NCBI RefSeq assembly: GCF_030345095.1
Contig: NZ_CP128360.1
Span: 3,100,001-3,164,000, forward strand
Origin: Solwaraspora sp. WMMA2056
GTDB taxonomy: Bacteria > Actinomycetota > Actinomycetes > Mycobacteriales > Micromonosporaceae
Length of the DNA stretch: 64,000 nt
Direction: 5' to 3'
This document shows positions 18,627 to 27,541 of the stretch, one piece after another. Positions within the stretch are counted from its first letter, which is position 1. Each line of letters opens with the position of its first letter. Under the pieces are notes generated by a model. It searched no databases and had not been told where the DNA came from. It was given only the letters and a program-made list of their open reading frames with translations. Made by a program: the position numbers and the translations under genes.

Positions 18627-21161
18627 TCACCGGGCCACCGTCACCGCGTCGGTGATGCCGAGCGCGGCGACGGCGTCGATCGCCGGCCCGAGCTGCCGGT
18701 CGTCGCGGCGGGGCCCGTCGACGCCGGCCGGCGGGTCGCACAGTCGCACCCGGTCGGCCCGCTGGTCGGCGTCGAGCACCCCGGCCAGGTCGAACACGGC
18801 CGGACCGTCGCCGGTGCCGACCCACCGCCAGCGGTCGGAGCCGGTGGCCGCGACCCACACCTGGTAGCGGGCGTCGCCCGCGCCGATCTGCACCACGCCG
18901 AGGTCGGCACCGGGACCGTCGGTCAGTGGCGTCGCCGACAGGCGCAGCACCAGCGGGAACTCGCATTCGGTGTCGCCTTCGCCGAGTTGCACGTTGCGGA
19001 CGTCGCGTGGGCCGAGCGCGTCGGTCGGGTCCTTGCCGACGAGGCCGGCGTCGACGGCGGCGGCCCGCTCGACCCCGTCCGCCCAGCCGCGCACCGGGTA
19101 GCGCCGGTCGGCGACCGCCAGGACCTGGTCGTCGTCGGAGTCCCCGGTGACCCGTTGAACCGCGGCCGCACCGGCGGCGAAGTCCGCCTCGCCGGTGCCG
19201 GCGACGTCGAGCACACAGCCGGCGAGCAGCGCCGGGTCGGTGACGCCCCGGTGCCGGCACAGCGCCGTCGCCGCCGCCCGCTGTCGGGCCGGTAGCCCGG
19301 CGAGCGTCGTCGGCCCGGCGGGGAAGGCCCGGTCGGTGAAGTCGTCGGTGCCGGTCCCGTCCGGGTACGGCAGCACCGACGTGGCGTCGGTGAGCCGCCA
19401 ACTGTCGGCGTACCCGCCGTAGAGGTCGGCGGCGGACGGCGCGGCCGGGTCGAGGGTCTGCCCGGCGGCGGTCCGCAGGTCGTCGGCCCGGTCGCCGTCG
19501 GCGTCACCGAGCAGTCCGGTGACCGGCCGACCGGCCGGTACGACGGCGACGTCGAGCAGCGCCGCGCGGGCTGTCACGAAGACCCGTCCGCCGCCCGGGA
19601 GTCCGACCTGGACGAGACGGCCGGTGCGGACCACCTGCTGGTCGCCGACGGTTCGCCGGCCGTCGGGGTCGAGCGTTTCGCCCGGCCCGGTGGTCCCGTC
19701 GGCAACGGTGACCGTGACCGCGTCGACGCCGGTCCCGGGGTGGTCGATCCGGACGACCCCGCCGGGCAGCCGGACGGCGACCGCGCCGGTCGTGGACAGC
19801 CGGTCCGAGTCCCGGTACGGGCGGTAGCGCACCTGCACCTCGGCGGCGTCGTCGGCGAAACGGGCGAGCACGAATTCACCGACCGCCTGGAAGTCGTAGT
19901 CGAGACCGTCGAAGGTGCGCAGGTGCGGGTCGCCCCAGGACTGGCCGACCCCGTCCGACCCGTCGTAGCAGGTGCCGGTCTGCGCGTCTCGCAACGCGCA
20001 GCCGCCGCCGGCACCGGCGTCGGATTCGTCGGCTCCGGTCGGTTCGCCGCCGAGCAGCAGGATCTGGATCCGGGCCAACTCGAGCAGGTCGTCGGTGGAG
20101 CGCGACAGCAGCCGACCGGCGGCTGCGGCGTCGACCTCGGACCCGGTCTGGTCGCCGACCCAGGCGAGCACGTCCGGCAGCCAGGACGGCATCGAGTCGG
20201 AGAGCAGGTCGTTGAGCACCGCCCCGGCGACGACGGCCCCGCCGTACCGGTCGAGGTCCTCGGCGAACCGGGTGGCGTCGGCGATGTCGTCGGCGGTCGG
20301 CGGCCGGCCGGCGTCGGTCACCGCCGACGCCGCGTCCCGCGCGGTGACCACGATCTCGGCGGCGGCCCCCGGGTCCGGCTGGGCATGACCCGCCGTCCGG
20401 AGGCTCCCGACCGCCCGGGGGTGCCGGACCGGCGCGAACGCCGGTCGGGCGGTGGCCGGCACCGGGGCGCCGGAGCAGTCGAGCACCAGCCGCACCCGCC
20501 GGTCCCAGCCGGCCGGGCCGGCACCGGTGCAGTCGGCGCCGCCGGCGGCCACCGCGTCGTGGTAGGCCTCGCCGGTCGCGGTGTGGGCCACCAGCCGCCC
20601 CGGCGGGTCGACGACGATCACGTCCAGGACGTCGACGGTGTCGTCGCCGTCGAGGTCGAGCAGGCTGGCGTACCGACCGGGCGAGGCGACCAGCGCACCC
20701 ACCCGACGTCCGGCGGGGTCGGTGAGTACCTTCGCGGTGCCGCCGCCGTCGAGGTCCAGCACGTGGATCGCGGGTTGCGGCAGTGGCATGCCGCCGGCCG
20801 AGGTCACCGGGTACGCGGTCGGCCGACTCGACGGATCCGGTAGCGCCAGCCGCAGGGTGCCCGACCACGGCACCCCGTCGCCCCACGGTCCGGTAAGGCC
20901 GTCCCAGGCGCGTACCCGGTAGCCGCCGGCTGTCCCCGCCGGTCGCGGCGACCCGGTGTCCGGCGCGACGGTCACCCCGGCGGGCAGGAAATCGGTGACC
21001 GGCCGGGCGCTGTAGCCGCCGTCGGCGGCCGGTTGCGGGTCCGGGTCGCGGTCGAACCAGCCGCAGCCGGCCAGCACCAGGGTGGCGACGAGCACCGGTA
21101 CGCCGCCCGCCCGGGGACCACGTAGCGGTCGCCGACGGCGTCCGGTGACCGTTGCTGACAT
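18627..21161 (-). CDS. Large lipoprotein with von Willebrand factor type D domain
   Basis: Surface lipoprotein of 844 residues. Signal peptide and lipobox LAGC (Cys at about residue 33). The N-terminal half contains two short aspartate-rich segments (LDLDGGGTAK, LDLDGDDTVDVLDV) like FG-GAP or EF-hand calcium loops. A VWFD domain begins with SWGDPHLRTFDGLDYDF at about residue 403, and the C-terminal third carries paired cysteines (ALCRHRG, AGCVLDV) typical of C8-like sequence after VWD. In animals VWD domains mediate assembly and adhesion; bacterial roles are poorly known. It probably starts an operon with the small lipoprotein and is divergent from a LuxR regulator. Confidence 0.85.
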   Translation of the reverse strand: MSATVTGRRRRPLRGPRAGGVPVLVATLVLAGCGWFDRDPDPQPAADGGYSARPVTDFLPAGVTVAPDTGSPRPAGTAGGYRVRAWDGLTGPWGDGVPWSGTLRLALPDPSSRPTAYPVTSAGGMPLPQPAIHVLDLDGGGTAKVLTDPAGRRVGALVASPGRYASLLDLDGDDTVDVLDVIVVDPPGRLVAHTATGEAYHDAVAAGGADCTGAGPAGWDRRVRLVLDCSGAPVPATARPAFAPVRHPRAVGSLRTAGHAQPDPGAAAEIVVTARDAASAVTDAGRPPTADDIADATRFAEDLDRYGGAVVAGAVLNDLLSDSMPSWLPDVLAWVGDQTGSEVDAAAAGRLLSRSTDDLLELARIQILLLGGEPTGADESDAGAGGGCALRDAQTGTCYDGSDGVGQSWGDPHLRTFDGLDYDFQAVGEFVLARFADDAAEVQVRYRPYRDSDRLSTTGAVAVRLPGGVVRIDHPGTGVDAVTVTVADGTTGPGETLDPDGRRTVGDQQVVRTGRLVQVGLPGGGRVFVTARAALLDVAVVPAGRPVTGLLGDADGDRADDLRTAAGQTLDPAAPSAADLYGGYADSWRLTDATSVLPYPDGTGTDDFTDRAFPAGPTTLAGLPARQRAAATALCRHRGVTDPALLAGCVLDVAGTGEADFAAGAAAVQRVTGDSDDDQVLAVADRRYPVRGWADGVERAAAVDAGLVGKDPTDALGPRDVRNVQLGEGDTECEFPLVLRLSATPLTDGPGADLGVVQIGAGDARYQVWVAATGSDRWRWVGTGDGPAVFDLAGVLDADQRADRVRLCDPPAGVDGPRRDDRQLGPAIDAVAALGITDAVTVAR

Positions 21162-21212
21162 CTGCCCAGCGTGGTCGGACCCGCCGTGGCCGGGCAATAC
21201 GACGTTTGACGT

Positions 21213-21225
21213 ACCGTCGTACGGT
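21213..21225. promoter_or_regulatory. Short inverted repeat in a divergent promoter region
   Basis: ACCGT-CGT-ACGGT, a perfect 5-bp inverted repeat in the 70-bp gap between the VWFD lipoprotein and the LuxR gene. It could be an autoregulatory operator, but it is short enough to occur by chance. Confidence 0.3.
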
Positions 21226-21231
21226 CGGTTG

Positions 21232-22314
21232 GTGACCACCACCGCGACGTCGCCGGCGCCGGGCGCGGAGATCCTGCTGGACCTGGTCGACCGGATGATC
21301 GGCGCAGCCGACCTGGACAGCTACGCGCGGACCGCGTGCGCCGGGATCCGGGAGCTGATCCCGGCGCTGAGCGTGTCGTACAACGAGTTGAACCCGCTCG
21401 CCGGCCGGGCCTTCGCGTTGATCGACCCGGACCCCGGCCCGGGCTGGTTCCGCCGCTACCAGCCTCCGTTCGAGGCGTACATGATGGACAACCCGCTGGT
21501 CCGGCATGCGTTGACCACCGGTGACACCCGGGTGCTCGGGTGGGGCGACGATGGCCTCGGCACCGTCCACGGCACCACCCTGGACCGGGAGTTCTACCAG
21601 CCGAACGGCATCCGCAGCCAGCTGGCGGTGGTGCTGCCGGCCCCACCCGGGGTGCTCGTCGCCTTCGGCGTCAACCGGGGCGCGGAAGGCTTCGACCCGG
21701 CCGAGCGGCGGATCTTCGCGTTGCTGCGCCCGCACCTGGTGCACGCCTACCGGGCGGTGCAGCTGCGGGCCGACTCGGCGATGCTCGGCTCCACGCTTGG
21801 CGCGCAGGGCTGGGTGGTGGTGCTGGTCGACGACGACGGCCGGGTGACGACGAGTTCACCGGGCGCGGTGCCCAGCGCCGCCCGGTACGGACTCGACGTC
21901 GCCGACGGCACGCTGCTGCCGGACGGGCCGCTGGCGGCGGTCCGTGCGGTGCTCACCGGATACGATCCGGCGACGCCGGCCACCCGGTCCGCGCCGCTGC
22001 CGGTGACCGGGCCGGCCGGCACCCTGGAGGCGGTGGTGGTGCCGAGCGCGGTCGGCCCGCACGTGGTGCTGCTGCGGCCCCGCCCGGACGGCCCGCAACG
22101 CCTGGCAGCGGTCGGTCTGACTCCGCGGCAGTGCCAGGTGGCCGTCGAGTTGGCGGCCGGGGCCACCGGCGAGCAGATCGCCCGCCAGCTGGGCATCGCC
22201 CCGGCGACGGTACGCAAGCACCTGGAGGCGGTGTTCGCCCGGCTCGGGGTGCGTCACCGGGCGGCGGCGGTCGCCCGGCTGCGGTCCCTGCTGGACGGTA
22301 CGCCGTCGCGGTGA
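21232..22314 (+). CDS. LuxR-family transcriptional regulator
   Basis: DNA-binding regulator of 360 residues with a C-terminal LuxR/FixJ helix-turn-helix (LTPRQCQVAVELAAG ... GIAPATVRKHLEAVF, about residues 295-345). The N-terminal 200 residues have a GAF-like alpha/beta pattern without a phosphoacceptor Asp arrangement, so it is not an ordinary response regulator. The GTG at 21232 is chosen by protein pattern; the SD is weak and TTG at 21229 is equally possible. Divergent from the VWFD lipoprotein operon 70 bases away, which is a candidate target. Confidence 0.83.
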   Translation: MTTTATSPAPGAEILLDLVDRMIGAADLDSYARTACAGIRELIPALSVSYNELNPLAGRAFALIDPDPGPGWFRRYQPPFEAYMMDNPLVRHALTTGDTRVLGWGDDGLGTVHGTTLDREFYQPNGIRSQLAVVLPAPPGVLVAFGVNRGAEGFDPAERRIFALLRPHLVHAYRAVQLRADSAMLGSTLGAQGWVVVLVDDDGRVTTSSPGAVPSAARYGLDVADGTLLPDGPLAAVRAVLTGYDPATPATRSAPLPVTGPAGTLEAVVVPSAVGPHVVLLRPRPDGPQRLAAVGLTPRQCQVAVELAAGATGEQIARQLGIAPATVRKHLEAVFARLGVRHRAAAVARLRSLLDGTPSR

Positions 22315-22519
22315 GGCGTTGTGACGGTCGACGGCGGATGCCTCATCACGCCGTAATAGGGCAGGACCGGTATCCCCGTACATATTGAAGTTGTTGTTTT
22401 TGTCGATAGTGTTCGTGCCGGGTACCCGAAGTGCCTGTCGCTCAGGCGCACCACCTGTCGTATCGCCGCGCCGCCCACAAGGCGGGCGCGGAACCCCCCG
22501 ACGATGAGGACACCGCACG

Positions 22520-23275
22520 ATGAAGGTATTCCCGCTCCTGTCCCGGCTGTTGCTGGCGACCGGATTCGCCGCCGCGAGCCTGGCGATGCCCGCGACGGCC
22601 CAGGCCGCGCCCCCGTCGAGCACTGCCGACGACATCGGCATCCTGGTGGTCAACGGTCGTCCGGCGACCGAGAACTACCCGTTCCTGGTCTACACCTCGG
22701 GCTGCACCGGTTCGCTGATCAAGGCGAACTGGGTGGTCACCGCCCGGCACTGCCCGACGCCCAGTTCGGTACGGGTCGGTAGCGTCAACCGCAGCAGCGG
22801 CGGCACGGTGGTCTCAGTGATCCGGGCGGTCAACCACCCGCGCATCGACGTCAAGCTGATGCAGCTGGCCAGCTCGGTCAGCTACGCGCCGGCCCCGATC
22901 CCGACCACCTCCGGCGCAGTCGGCACCGCGACCCGGATCATCGGCTGGGGTCAGACCTGCGCGCCGCGCGGCTGCGGCTCGGCGCCGACGATCGCACACG
23001 AACTCGACACGTCGATCGTGGCGGACAGCCGTTGCCTCGGCATCGACGCGAGCTACGAGATCTGCACCAACAACACCAACGGCAACGCGGGCGCCTGCTA
23101 CGGCGACTCGGGTGGCCCGCAGGTGCGGATGGTCTCCGGCCGCTGGCACCTGATCGGCGCGACCAGCCGGGCCGGCAACAACAGCTCGACCTGCGCCACC
23201 GCTCCGTCGATCTACGGCGACCTGCCGTCGATCCGGAGCTGGATCAACACCCAGGTGGGTGGCCTGCCTGCCTGA
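22520..23275 (+). CDS. Secreted trypsin-fold serine protease (S1)
   Basis: Exported protease of 251 residues with a typical signal peptide ending near ATAQA (residue 29). Chymotrypsin-fold triad: His77 (TARHC), Asp110 (HPRIDVKL) and Ser197 (GDSGGP). The residue six before the catalytic Ser, which sets the floor of the S1 pocket, is Gly191 rather than the Asp of true trypsins, so Arg/Lys specificity is not expected. Six other cysteines flank the active site and are likely disulfide-bonded. The 205-bp region upstream contains an A/T-rich stretch at 22377-22410 that may hold the promoter. A perfect hairpin follows the gene. Confidence 0.9.
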   Translation: MKVFPLLSRLLLATGFAAASLAMPATAQAAPPSSTADDIGILVVNGRPATENYPFLVYTSGCTGSLIKANWVVTARHCPTPSSVRVGSVNRSSGGTVVSVIRAVNHPRIDVKLMQLASSVSYAPAPIPTTSGAVGTATRIIGWGQTCAPRGCGSAPTIAHELDTSIVADSRCLGIDASYEICTNNTNGNAGACYGDSGGPQVRMVSGRWHLIGATSRAGNNSSTCATAPSIYGDLPSIRSWINTQVGGLPA

Positions 23276-23287
23276 CCGTCGACACCG

Positions 23288-23328
23288 ACAGGTGCGCCGT
23301 GCCGGTCCGTCCGGCACGGCGCACCTGT
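23288..23328 (+). terminator. Terminator after the S1 protease gene
   Basis: Perfect 18-bp GC-rich stem (23288-23305 with 23311-23328) around a 5-base loop, starting 12 bases after the protease stop. No T-run follows. Confidence 0.8.
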
Positions 23329-23933
23329 GTGTGGGCGGCCGGGGTACCGGTGCCCGGCGCTGGCGTGCCGGGTCGGCTCAGCCGTTCGGATGTTGTGCCC
23401 GGTTGCACTCTGCGTCGACGATTGCCGCTACCGGTGACATCGACTTGTCGGCACTCTCCGCGCGGGCGAATCAGGGTCGCCAGCGTGGATTTTCTCACTG
23501 CTCGACTGTGCGGACCTGCATCGTATCCGTTGCGTCTCCGGTCAGTCGCGGGGGGTGAAATGCTGGTTCGGGACGGTCGAACGGGGTGAATGCCGACGAT
23601 CGGTCCTGTGCGGCTCTGACCTGCGGAAACAAGTTTTCTGGTGCGACGTTGAACCTCCAGCATTGACCGAAAGTATGATGTCGGCCGGTTGAGGGATGCC
23701 CGCCAATTTTCCACTAACTGTGAGTCGACCCAGTCGTGGGGTTGGTGTTGCTTGACAGTGCCGGAAACCCGCTTTTAGCGTGTGATCGCGTAAACGTGGT
23801 GCGATCTCGTTCCGGCATAGGAAGTGGGCGTGTTGAAGGCACCCGTTTGACCAGCACGACAGAGTACGGCTGCCTCCACCGGACGACGCCTGTCAACCGC
23901 GCCGCCCTCGACGAGAAGGAGTAGGTAAACCCC
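23329..23933. other. 605-bp intergenic region with promoter for the repeat protein
   Basis: No convincing gene. Base composition is less GC-rich than the flanks from about 23500 on. The open frames here are Arg/Ser/Thr-rich and lack SD sites. It contains the promoter candidate at 23752-23781 and a leader of roughly 145 bases. Confidence 0.6.
23752..23781 (+). promoter_or_regulatory. Sigma-70-like promoter candidate
   Basis: A consensus -35 box TTGACA (23752-23757) is followed after 17-18 bases by TTAGCG/TAGCGT (23775-23781). It faces the Gly/Asn/Asp-repeat protein gene 150 bases downstream. Confidence 0.5.
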
Positions 23934-25280
23934 ATGTACAGGTCGGCACAACGGCGCAGTTCGACCCCGCGTGGCCGAGGCCAGCGCGGCGTCAGCTCCC
24001 GGAACAAACGGCTCATCGCTGTTCTCGGCACGGTCACGGTCTTCGCGGGGATCGTCGCGGTCACCCAGGTGTCCTCGGCAAACGATCAGCTGAGGACCTC
24101 GGGCGAATGCGTCGCCCCCAGCCCGGGTTCGACCGCCGAGGGCGGCGTCACCACGACAGTCACCCGGGAGAACGGGCGCGAGGTGCGTCACCACTGGGGT
24201 GACGGTCAGACCACGATCGAGGAGTGCGAGAGCGGCAACACGGTGGTCGCCACGCCCACCATCGAGTGTCCCTCGGTAGAGGACCAGTTGCCGGAGATCC
24301 CGGCTGCGGCCCGCAACGAGGTGACCCGCAACCTGCAGCTGCTGCAGACCCAGATCGACGACGCCAACGCCGATCTGGTCAACAGGGCGGGCCAGGGCGG
24401 ACCGAACTTCATCAACAACGCGATCCTTGGCCCGCTGGCCAGCAAGCGGGTCGCCACGCTGGACCGCATCGCGATCGCGATCGGCCGGGTCGCCCCGCGT
24501 CCGCGCAACCTCGAGGAGCTGGCCACCTGTCAGCTGGTCAACCGTCCGGGTAACGGCGGCGACAACAACGGGGGCAACGACGGCGGCGGCGACAACGGCA
24601 ACAACGACGGCGGCGACAACGGCAACAACGACGGCGACAACGGCAACAACGACGGCGGCGACAACGGCAACAACGACGGCGACAACGGCAACAACGACGG
24701 CGGCGACAACGGCAACAACGACGGCGGCAACAACGGCCTGGAGATTCTGGCCAACAGCTGTGAGAACAGCAACCTGGACGACCACGACGGCTTCCAGATC
24801 GGTAACCGCTGCGTCGACACCGAGATGGGTGAGGTCGGCTCGGCCGGTAACAACCCGTCGCTGCTGATCACCGAGTTCCCGCAGGAAGTCAACGTCAACG
24901 AGCCGTTCACCATCCGGGTCAGCACCCGCAACCTGATCCGGGACCGCTTCCTGCCGGCCGGTCAGGGCGGCTACTACATCGAGAGCTCGCTGCTCAACGA
25001 GCAGGGCCTGACCCGAGGCCACTTCCACACGGCCTGCCGTCTGCTGCAGTCCACCGACGTCGCGCCGGACCCGGCCCCGGTTCCGGAGTTCTTCGTGGCG
25101 ACCGAGGACGGCGGCGGCGGCGCTCAGCCCGACCAGGTGACGATCCAGGTCTCGGGCATGCCGCAGGCCGGTACCGTGCAGTGCTCGGTCTGGGCCGGCG
25201 ACGGCTCGCACCGGGTGCCGATGTCGGAGCGGGCCAACCAGACCCCGGCCTTCGACTCGGTCCGGATCGTGGTGAACTGA
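23934..25280 (+). CDS. Secreted or anchored protein with Gly/Asn/Asp repeats
   Basis: Protein of 448 residues, function unknown. A basic N-terminus is followed by one hydrophobic helix (about residues 27-45: LIAVLGTVTVFAGIVAV), an anchor or signal. Residues 50-200 are a helical domain with cysteines; about 208-267 is a low-complexity spacer of repeated GDNGNNDG units; the C-terminal 180 residues form a beta-rich domain with two further cysteines (TACRLL, VQCSVW) and an HFHTACR stretch. Similar actinomycete proteins are sometimes labelled pecanex-like because of the repeat, which carries no functional meaning. AAGGAG lies about 12 bases before the ATG. A long leader and perfect terminator suggest a monocistronic, possibly abundant transcript. 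Confidence 0.75.
   Translation: MYRSAQRRSSTPRGRGQRGVSSRNKRLIAVLGTVTVFAGIVAVTQVSSANDQLRTSGECVAPSPGSTAEGGVTTTVTRENGREVRHHWGDGQTTIEECESGNTVVATPTIECPSVEDQLPEIPAAARNEVTRNLQLLQTQIDDANADLVNRAGQGGPNFINNAILGPLASKRVATLDRIAIAIGRVAPRPRNLEELATCQLVNRPGNGGDNNGGNDGGGDNGNNDGGDNGNNDGDNGNNDGGDNGNNDGDNGNNDGGDNGNNDGGNNGLEILANSCENSNLDDHDGFQIGNRCVDTEMGEVGSAGNNPSLLITEFPQEVNVNEPFTIRVSTRNLIRDRFLPAGQGGYYIESSLLNEQGLTRGHFHTACRLLQSTDVAPDPAPVPEFFVATEDGGGGAQPDQVTIQVSGMPQAGTVQCSVWAGDGSHRVPMSERANQTPAFDSVRIVVN
24556..24735 (+). repeat. Coding minisatellite (21/24-bp units)
   Basis: About seven in-frame units of 21 or 24 bases encode GDNGNND or GGDNGNND. Units are nearly identical at DNA level, indicating recent expansion or slippage; spacer length is likely to differ between strains. 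Confidence 0.85.
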
Positions 25281-25311
25281 TCACCCGCTACTGAGAGCAT
25301 CGATCCCCCGC

Positions 25312-25353
25312 CCGTGACGGGCGTGGACTCCGCGGAGTCCACGCCCGTCACGG
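25312..25353 (+). terminator. 42-bp perfect palindrome, terminator candidate
   Basis: Two 21-base arms (25312-25332, 25333-25353) pair perfectly with no spacer; the RNA hairpin would close on a minimal central loop. It lies 32 bases after the stop of the repeat protein and also faces the convergent gene at 25494. Confidence 0.75.
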
Positions 25354-25493
25354 CGTTGTCGACCCTGTTCGGGGCCGGGGGCCGGCACGCGCCGCCTCGG
25401 GGGCTACGAACCGCGTCGTTGCGGCTGCGGGCGTACCGGCCCCCGGGGTCCGTCGGACCGCTGCACGGCCGGGCGGGGCGGGCTGGGCCCGGG

Positions 25494-25910
25494 TCAGGAC
25501 ACGACCGCCAGATGGAAGGAACGGTCGGCGAGCACGCCGGCACTGGTGAAGGTCTGGACGAACACCCCGTTCGGGATGCCGGCCCGGCCGACGACGGTGA
25601 TCTCACCCGGAGCGGACGCGCCGGAACTGCCGGGCAGGCCGATCGTGCCGATGTAGGCCGAACCTGTCAGGTCGTGGCTGAAGACCACCTGGTACGTGCC
25701 AGCGGCCAGGCGAGTGGCGGAGACCACCCCGAACCCGCGGACCAGGCCGCCGCTGGCGTTGACGACGGCGAAGAAGGTCTGCGCCGTCGGTGGCATGCCG
25801 GCGCCGGTGGCGGGGACGAGCGCGATGCTGGCGCGCTCGCGGTCGGTCTTGGTGGTCGGTGGTTGTTCGGTGACGGCGGTGCCCTGTTCCGCGCTGATGG
25901 ACTCGGACAT
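25494..25910 (-). CDS. Small beta-rich protein of unknown function
   Basis: Predicted 138-residue protein without signal peptide or membrane helix. About 45 polar N-terminal residues are followed by alternating hydrophobic/polar segments (TYQVVFSHDL, SAYIGTIGLP, GVFVQTFTSAG, RSFHLAVVS) suggesting a small beta-sandwich. No family is recognised; the last half resembles phage- or tailocin-associated small beta proteins only in general character. ATG with GGAGGAGG four bases upstream, a very strong SD. It converges with the secreted repeat protein. Confidence 0.68.
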   Translation of the reverse strand: MSESISAEQGTAVTEQPPTTKTDRERASIALVPATGAGMPPTAQTFFAVVNASGGLVRGFGVVSATRLAAGTYQVVFSHDLTGSAYIGTIGLPGSSGASAPGEITVVGRAGIPNGVFVQTFTSAGVLADRSFHLAVVS

Positions 25911-26095
25911 GGTGCCTCCTCCGGGTACGGCGCGTCTTGGCGTGGTCGTGACGCGCCGGGGGTGATGGACCGTCGTCCCGTGGGGCCCCATCAGATAGCG
26001 ACGTAACTCAAAGTGTATGCGAAAACTCGGAGAGTAATCGACGGCCGTGATGTCCAATCGAGGACAACGGGGAGAGGCCGGCCCGGTCTCGGGCG

Positions 26096-26527
26096 TCAGG
26101 GCTGCTGGTCGGGTGCGCCGAGACGTCGCTCGAGCAGGACCGCGAGGGGGATCGACTCACCGTCGCGCCCGCCGGCCCCGATCACCAGACGGGGGCGCAT
26201 CGGCGCGATCCGGACTCCGGTGAGCCGTGCCCGCAGGCTCGCCGGGACCGCCAGCAGGTAGAGATTGCCGTCGGTGCCGACGGCCAGCGACCGGTCGGAC
26301 TTGAGGTACCAGCCGGACAGTCCGGTCCGGTAGCGTCCCCAGCCGCGGTGTGGTCGGGCGGTCAGCGGCTGCGGTGTCAGGCCCCGGTCCCGGGCGGCGG
26401 CCACGAAGTCGGCGACCTGGGCGGCGGCCTGTCGTTGTTCGGCGGTGCCGCGCTGGTGCTGGTCGGCGGCGTGGGCGGCGATGGCCTGCTGCCGCTGCCG
26501 TGCCCAGTCCTGCTCGTCCTGTCCCAC
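26096..26527 (-). CDS. Conserved-looking hypothetical protein
   Basis: Predicted 143-residue soluble protein. The N-terminal half is Gln/Ala/Arg-rich and helical; the second half has GWGRYRTGLSGWYLKSDRSL and a repeating beta pattern (LAVGTDGNLYLLAV) ending with an acidic Gly loop. The GTG start has an AAGGTG SD. No family is recognised, but sharp codon bias supports a real gene. It is followed by the small beta-rich gene 185 bases downstream on the same strand. Confidence 0.65.
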   Translation of the reverse strand: MGQDEQDWARQRQQAIAAHAADQHQRGTAEQRQAAAQVADFVAAARDRGLTPQPLTARPHRGWGRYRTGLSGWYLKSDRSLAVGTDGNLYLLAVPASLRARLTGVRIAPMRPRLVIGAGGRDGESIPLAVLLERRLGAPDQQP

Positions 26528-26652
26528 CTGGTCACCTTACGTGCCGCCGGGTCGACCTGTCGGCCGGTGCCGGTGTGGTCGGCGCAGACGGCGGTACGGG
26601 TGGCACCGACCTCGGTACCACCCGTGCGACCGTGCGACCGTGCGTGGCGCGT

Positions 26653-27051
26653 TCAGCGTCGCAGTGTGCCGGTTGGTTCGTCCACGTCGACGAACTCGAT
26701 CCGGGTGTCGTCGCCGAGGCCGTCGCGGGGACGCATCACCGATCGGGTCATTGCCCCGGCGAGCCAGCCGAGGGCAACGCCGGCTGCGGCCGCGCCGGCG
26801 ATCCACGCCCAGGGCGTCGGTGGACGTCGACGACCGGCGAGCGCGTCGACGGCGGCCATCGCCCGGTGCCGGGCCTCCTCGGTGGCCGGCCCCATCCGGT
26901 GGCCGGCACCGTTGGCCAGATGTGAGGTGCGCCGACCGGCCAGCCGGGCGGCGTCTCCGGCGGAGCCGACCGCCGAGACCAGTTGAGCCCATGCCTGGTC
27001 GGTCATCCGTTGCGGCTTGCGGCGGCGCTCCATCAGGTGGGTCGCGAACAT
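26653..27051 (-). CDS. Small single-pass membrane protein
   Basis: Predicted 132-residue protein: about 85 Arg/Ala-rich residues, one helix (WAWIAGAAAAGVALGWLAGA, about residues 82-101) and a short acidic tail with IEFVDVDEP. Probably N-in. No domain is recognised. The ATG has GGAGG seven bases upstream. It precedes the 26096-26527 gene by 125 bases on the same strand, so the two may be co-transcribed. Confidence 0.65.
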   Translation of the reverse strand: MFATHLMERRRKPQRMTDQAWAQLVSAVGSAGDAARLAGRRTSHLANGAGHRMGPATEEARHRAMAAVDALAGRRRPPTPWAWIAGAAAAGVALGWLAGAMTRSVMRPRDGLGDDTRIEFVDVDEPTGTLRR

Positions 27052-27541
27052 GCTGCTACCTCCTTCAGCGCCGTGACGACCGGACGGTGCCGGACCGGCG
27101 CGGCGCGCTGCGATGTCTTCTCGTGCCCAGCGGCCAGCCTGGGCAAACGTGCCGGGCGTGCGGCGTTCGTCGGTCGGATCACCGACCGCCGGCCGCCCCG
27201 GTCGGTCGCAGCCGTTGGCTGTCGTACCGGGCGGCTAAGGTAGAGGCGACAGTCGGTCATGCGTCACCACCCGGCGATGTGTCGCTACCCGGGCTTCCTG
27301 ACCTGGGATTCCTGTCGGGCTGGCGGGCGGCGGGGGCCAGGAGATGCCTGCAGGCGGTACGCGTTGCATAGCTCACTGTGTCGGGCGCTATGATGCGGAA
27401 TGTCATGCTGTGTGTGGTTGTTATGCCCGTCGGATGCGGATCCGGCCGGCCGAAGGCTGGCGGCGACCCGCGCTGGGGAATACGCTCGGTCCCGGCCCGC
27501 GTACTGACGAGACGCCCTGGTGGGCGAGTGGAGGTGCTCGC
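27052..27541. other. 490-bp intergenic region before the STAS gene
   Basis: No gene can be supported. A good -10 hexamer TATGAT (27388-27393) with TTGCAT 19 bases upstream is a candidate promoter for the STAS gene, implying a leader of about 140 bases. The first part contains the promoter of the minus-strand membrane protein gene, not resolvable by eye. Confidence 0.5.

Noticed and set aside
23244-23714. Minus-strand ORF in the 600-bp gap after the protease
   Set aside because: Arg/Thr/Ser low complexity, begins without an SD and overlaps the protease terminator.
24556-24735. Regularly spaced repeats resembling a CRISPR array
   Set aside because: Units are contiguous 21/24-mers in frame within a coding gene, without spacers, and no cas genes are present.
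25312-25353. 42-bp palindrome as a replication or recombination site
   Set aside because: Its position just after a stop codon between convergent genes and its GC-rich composition fit a terminator better.
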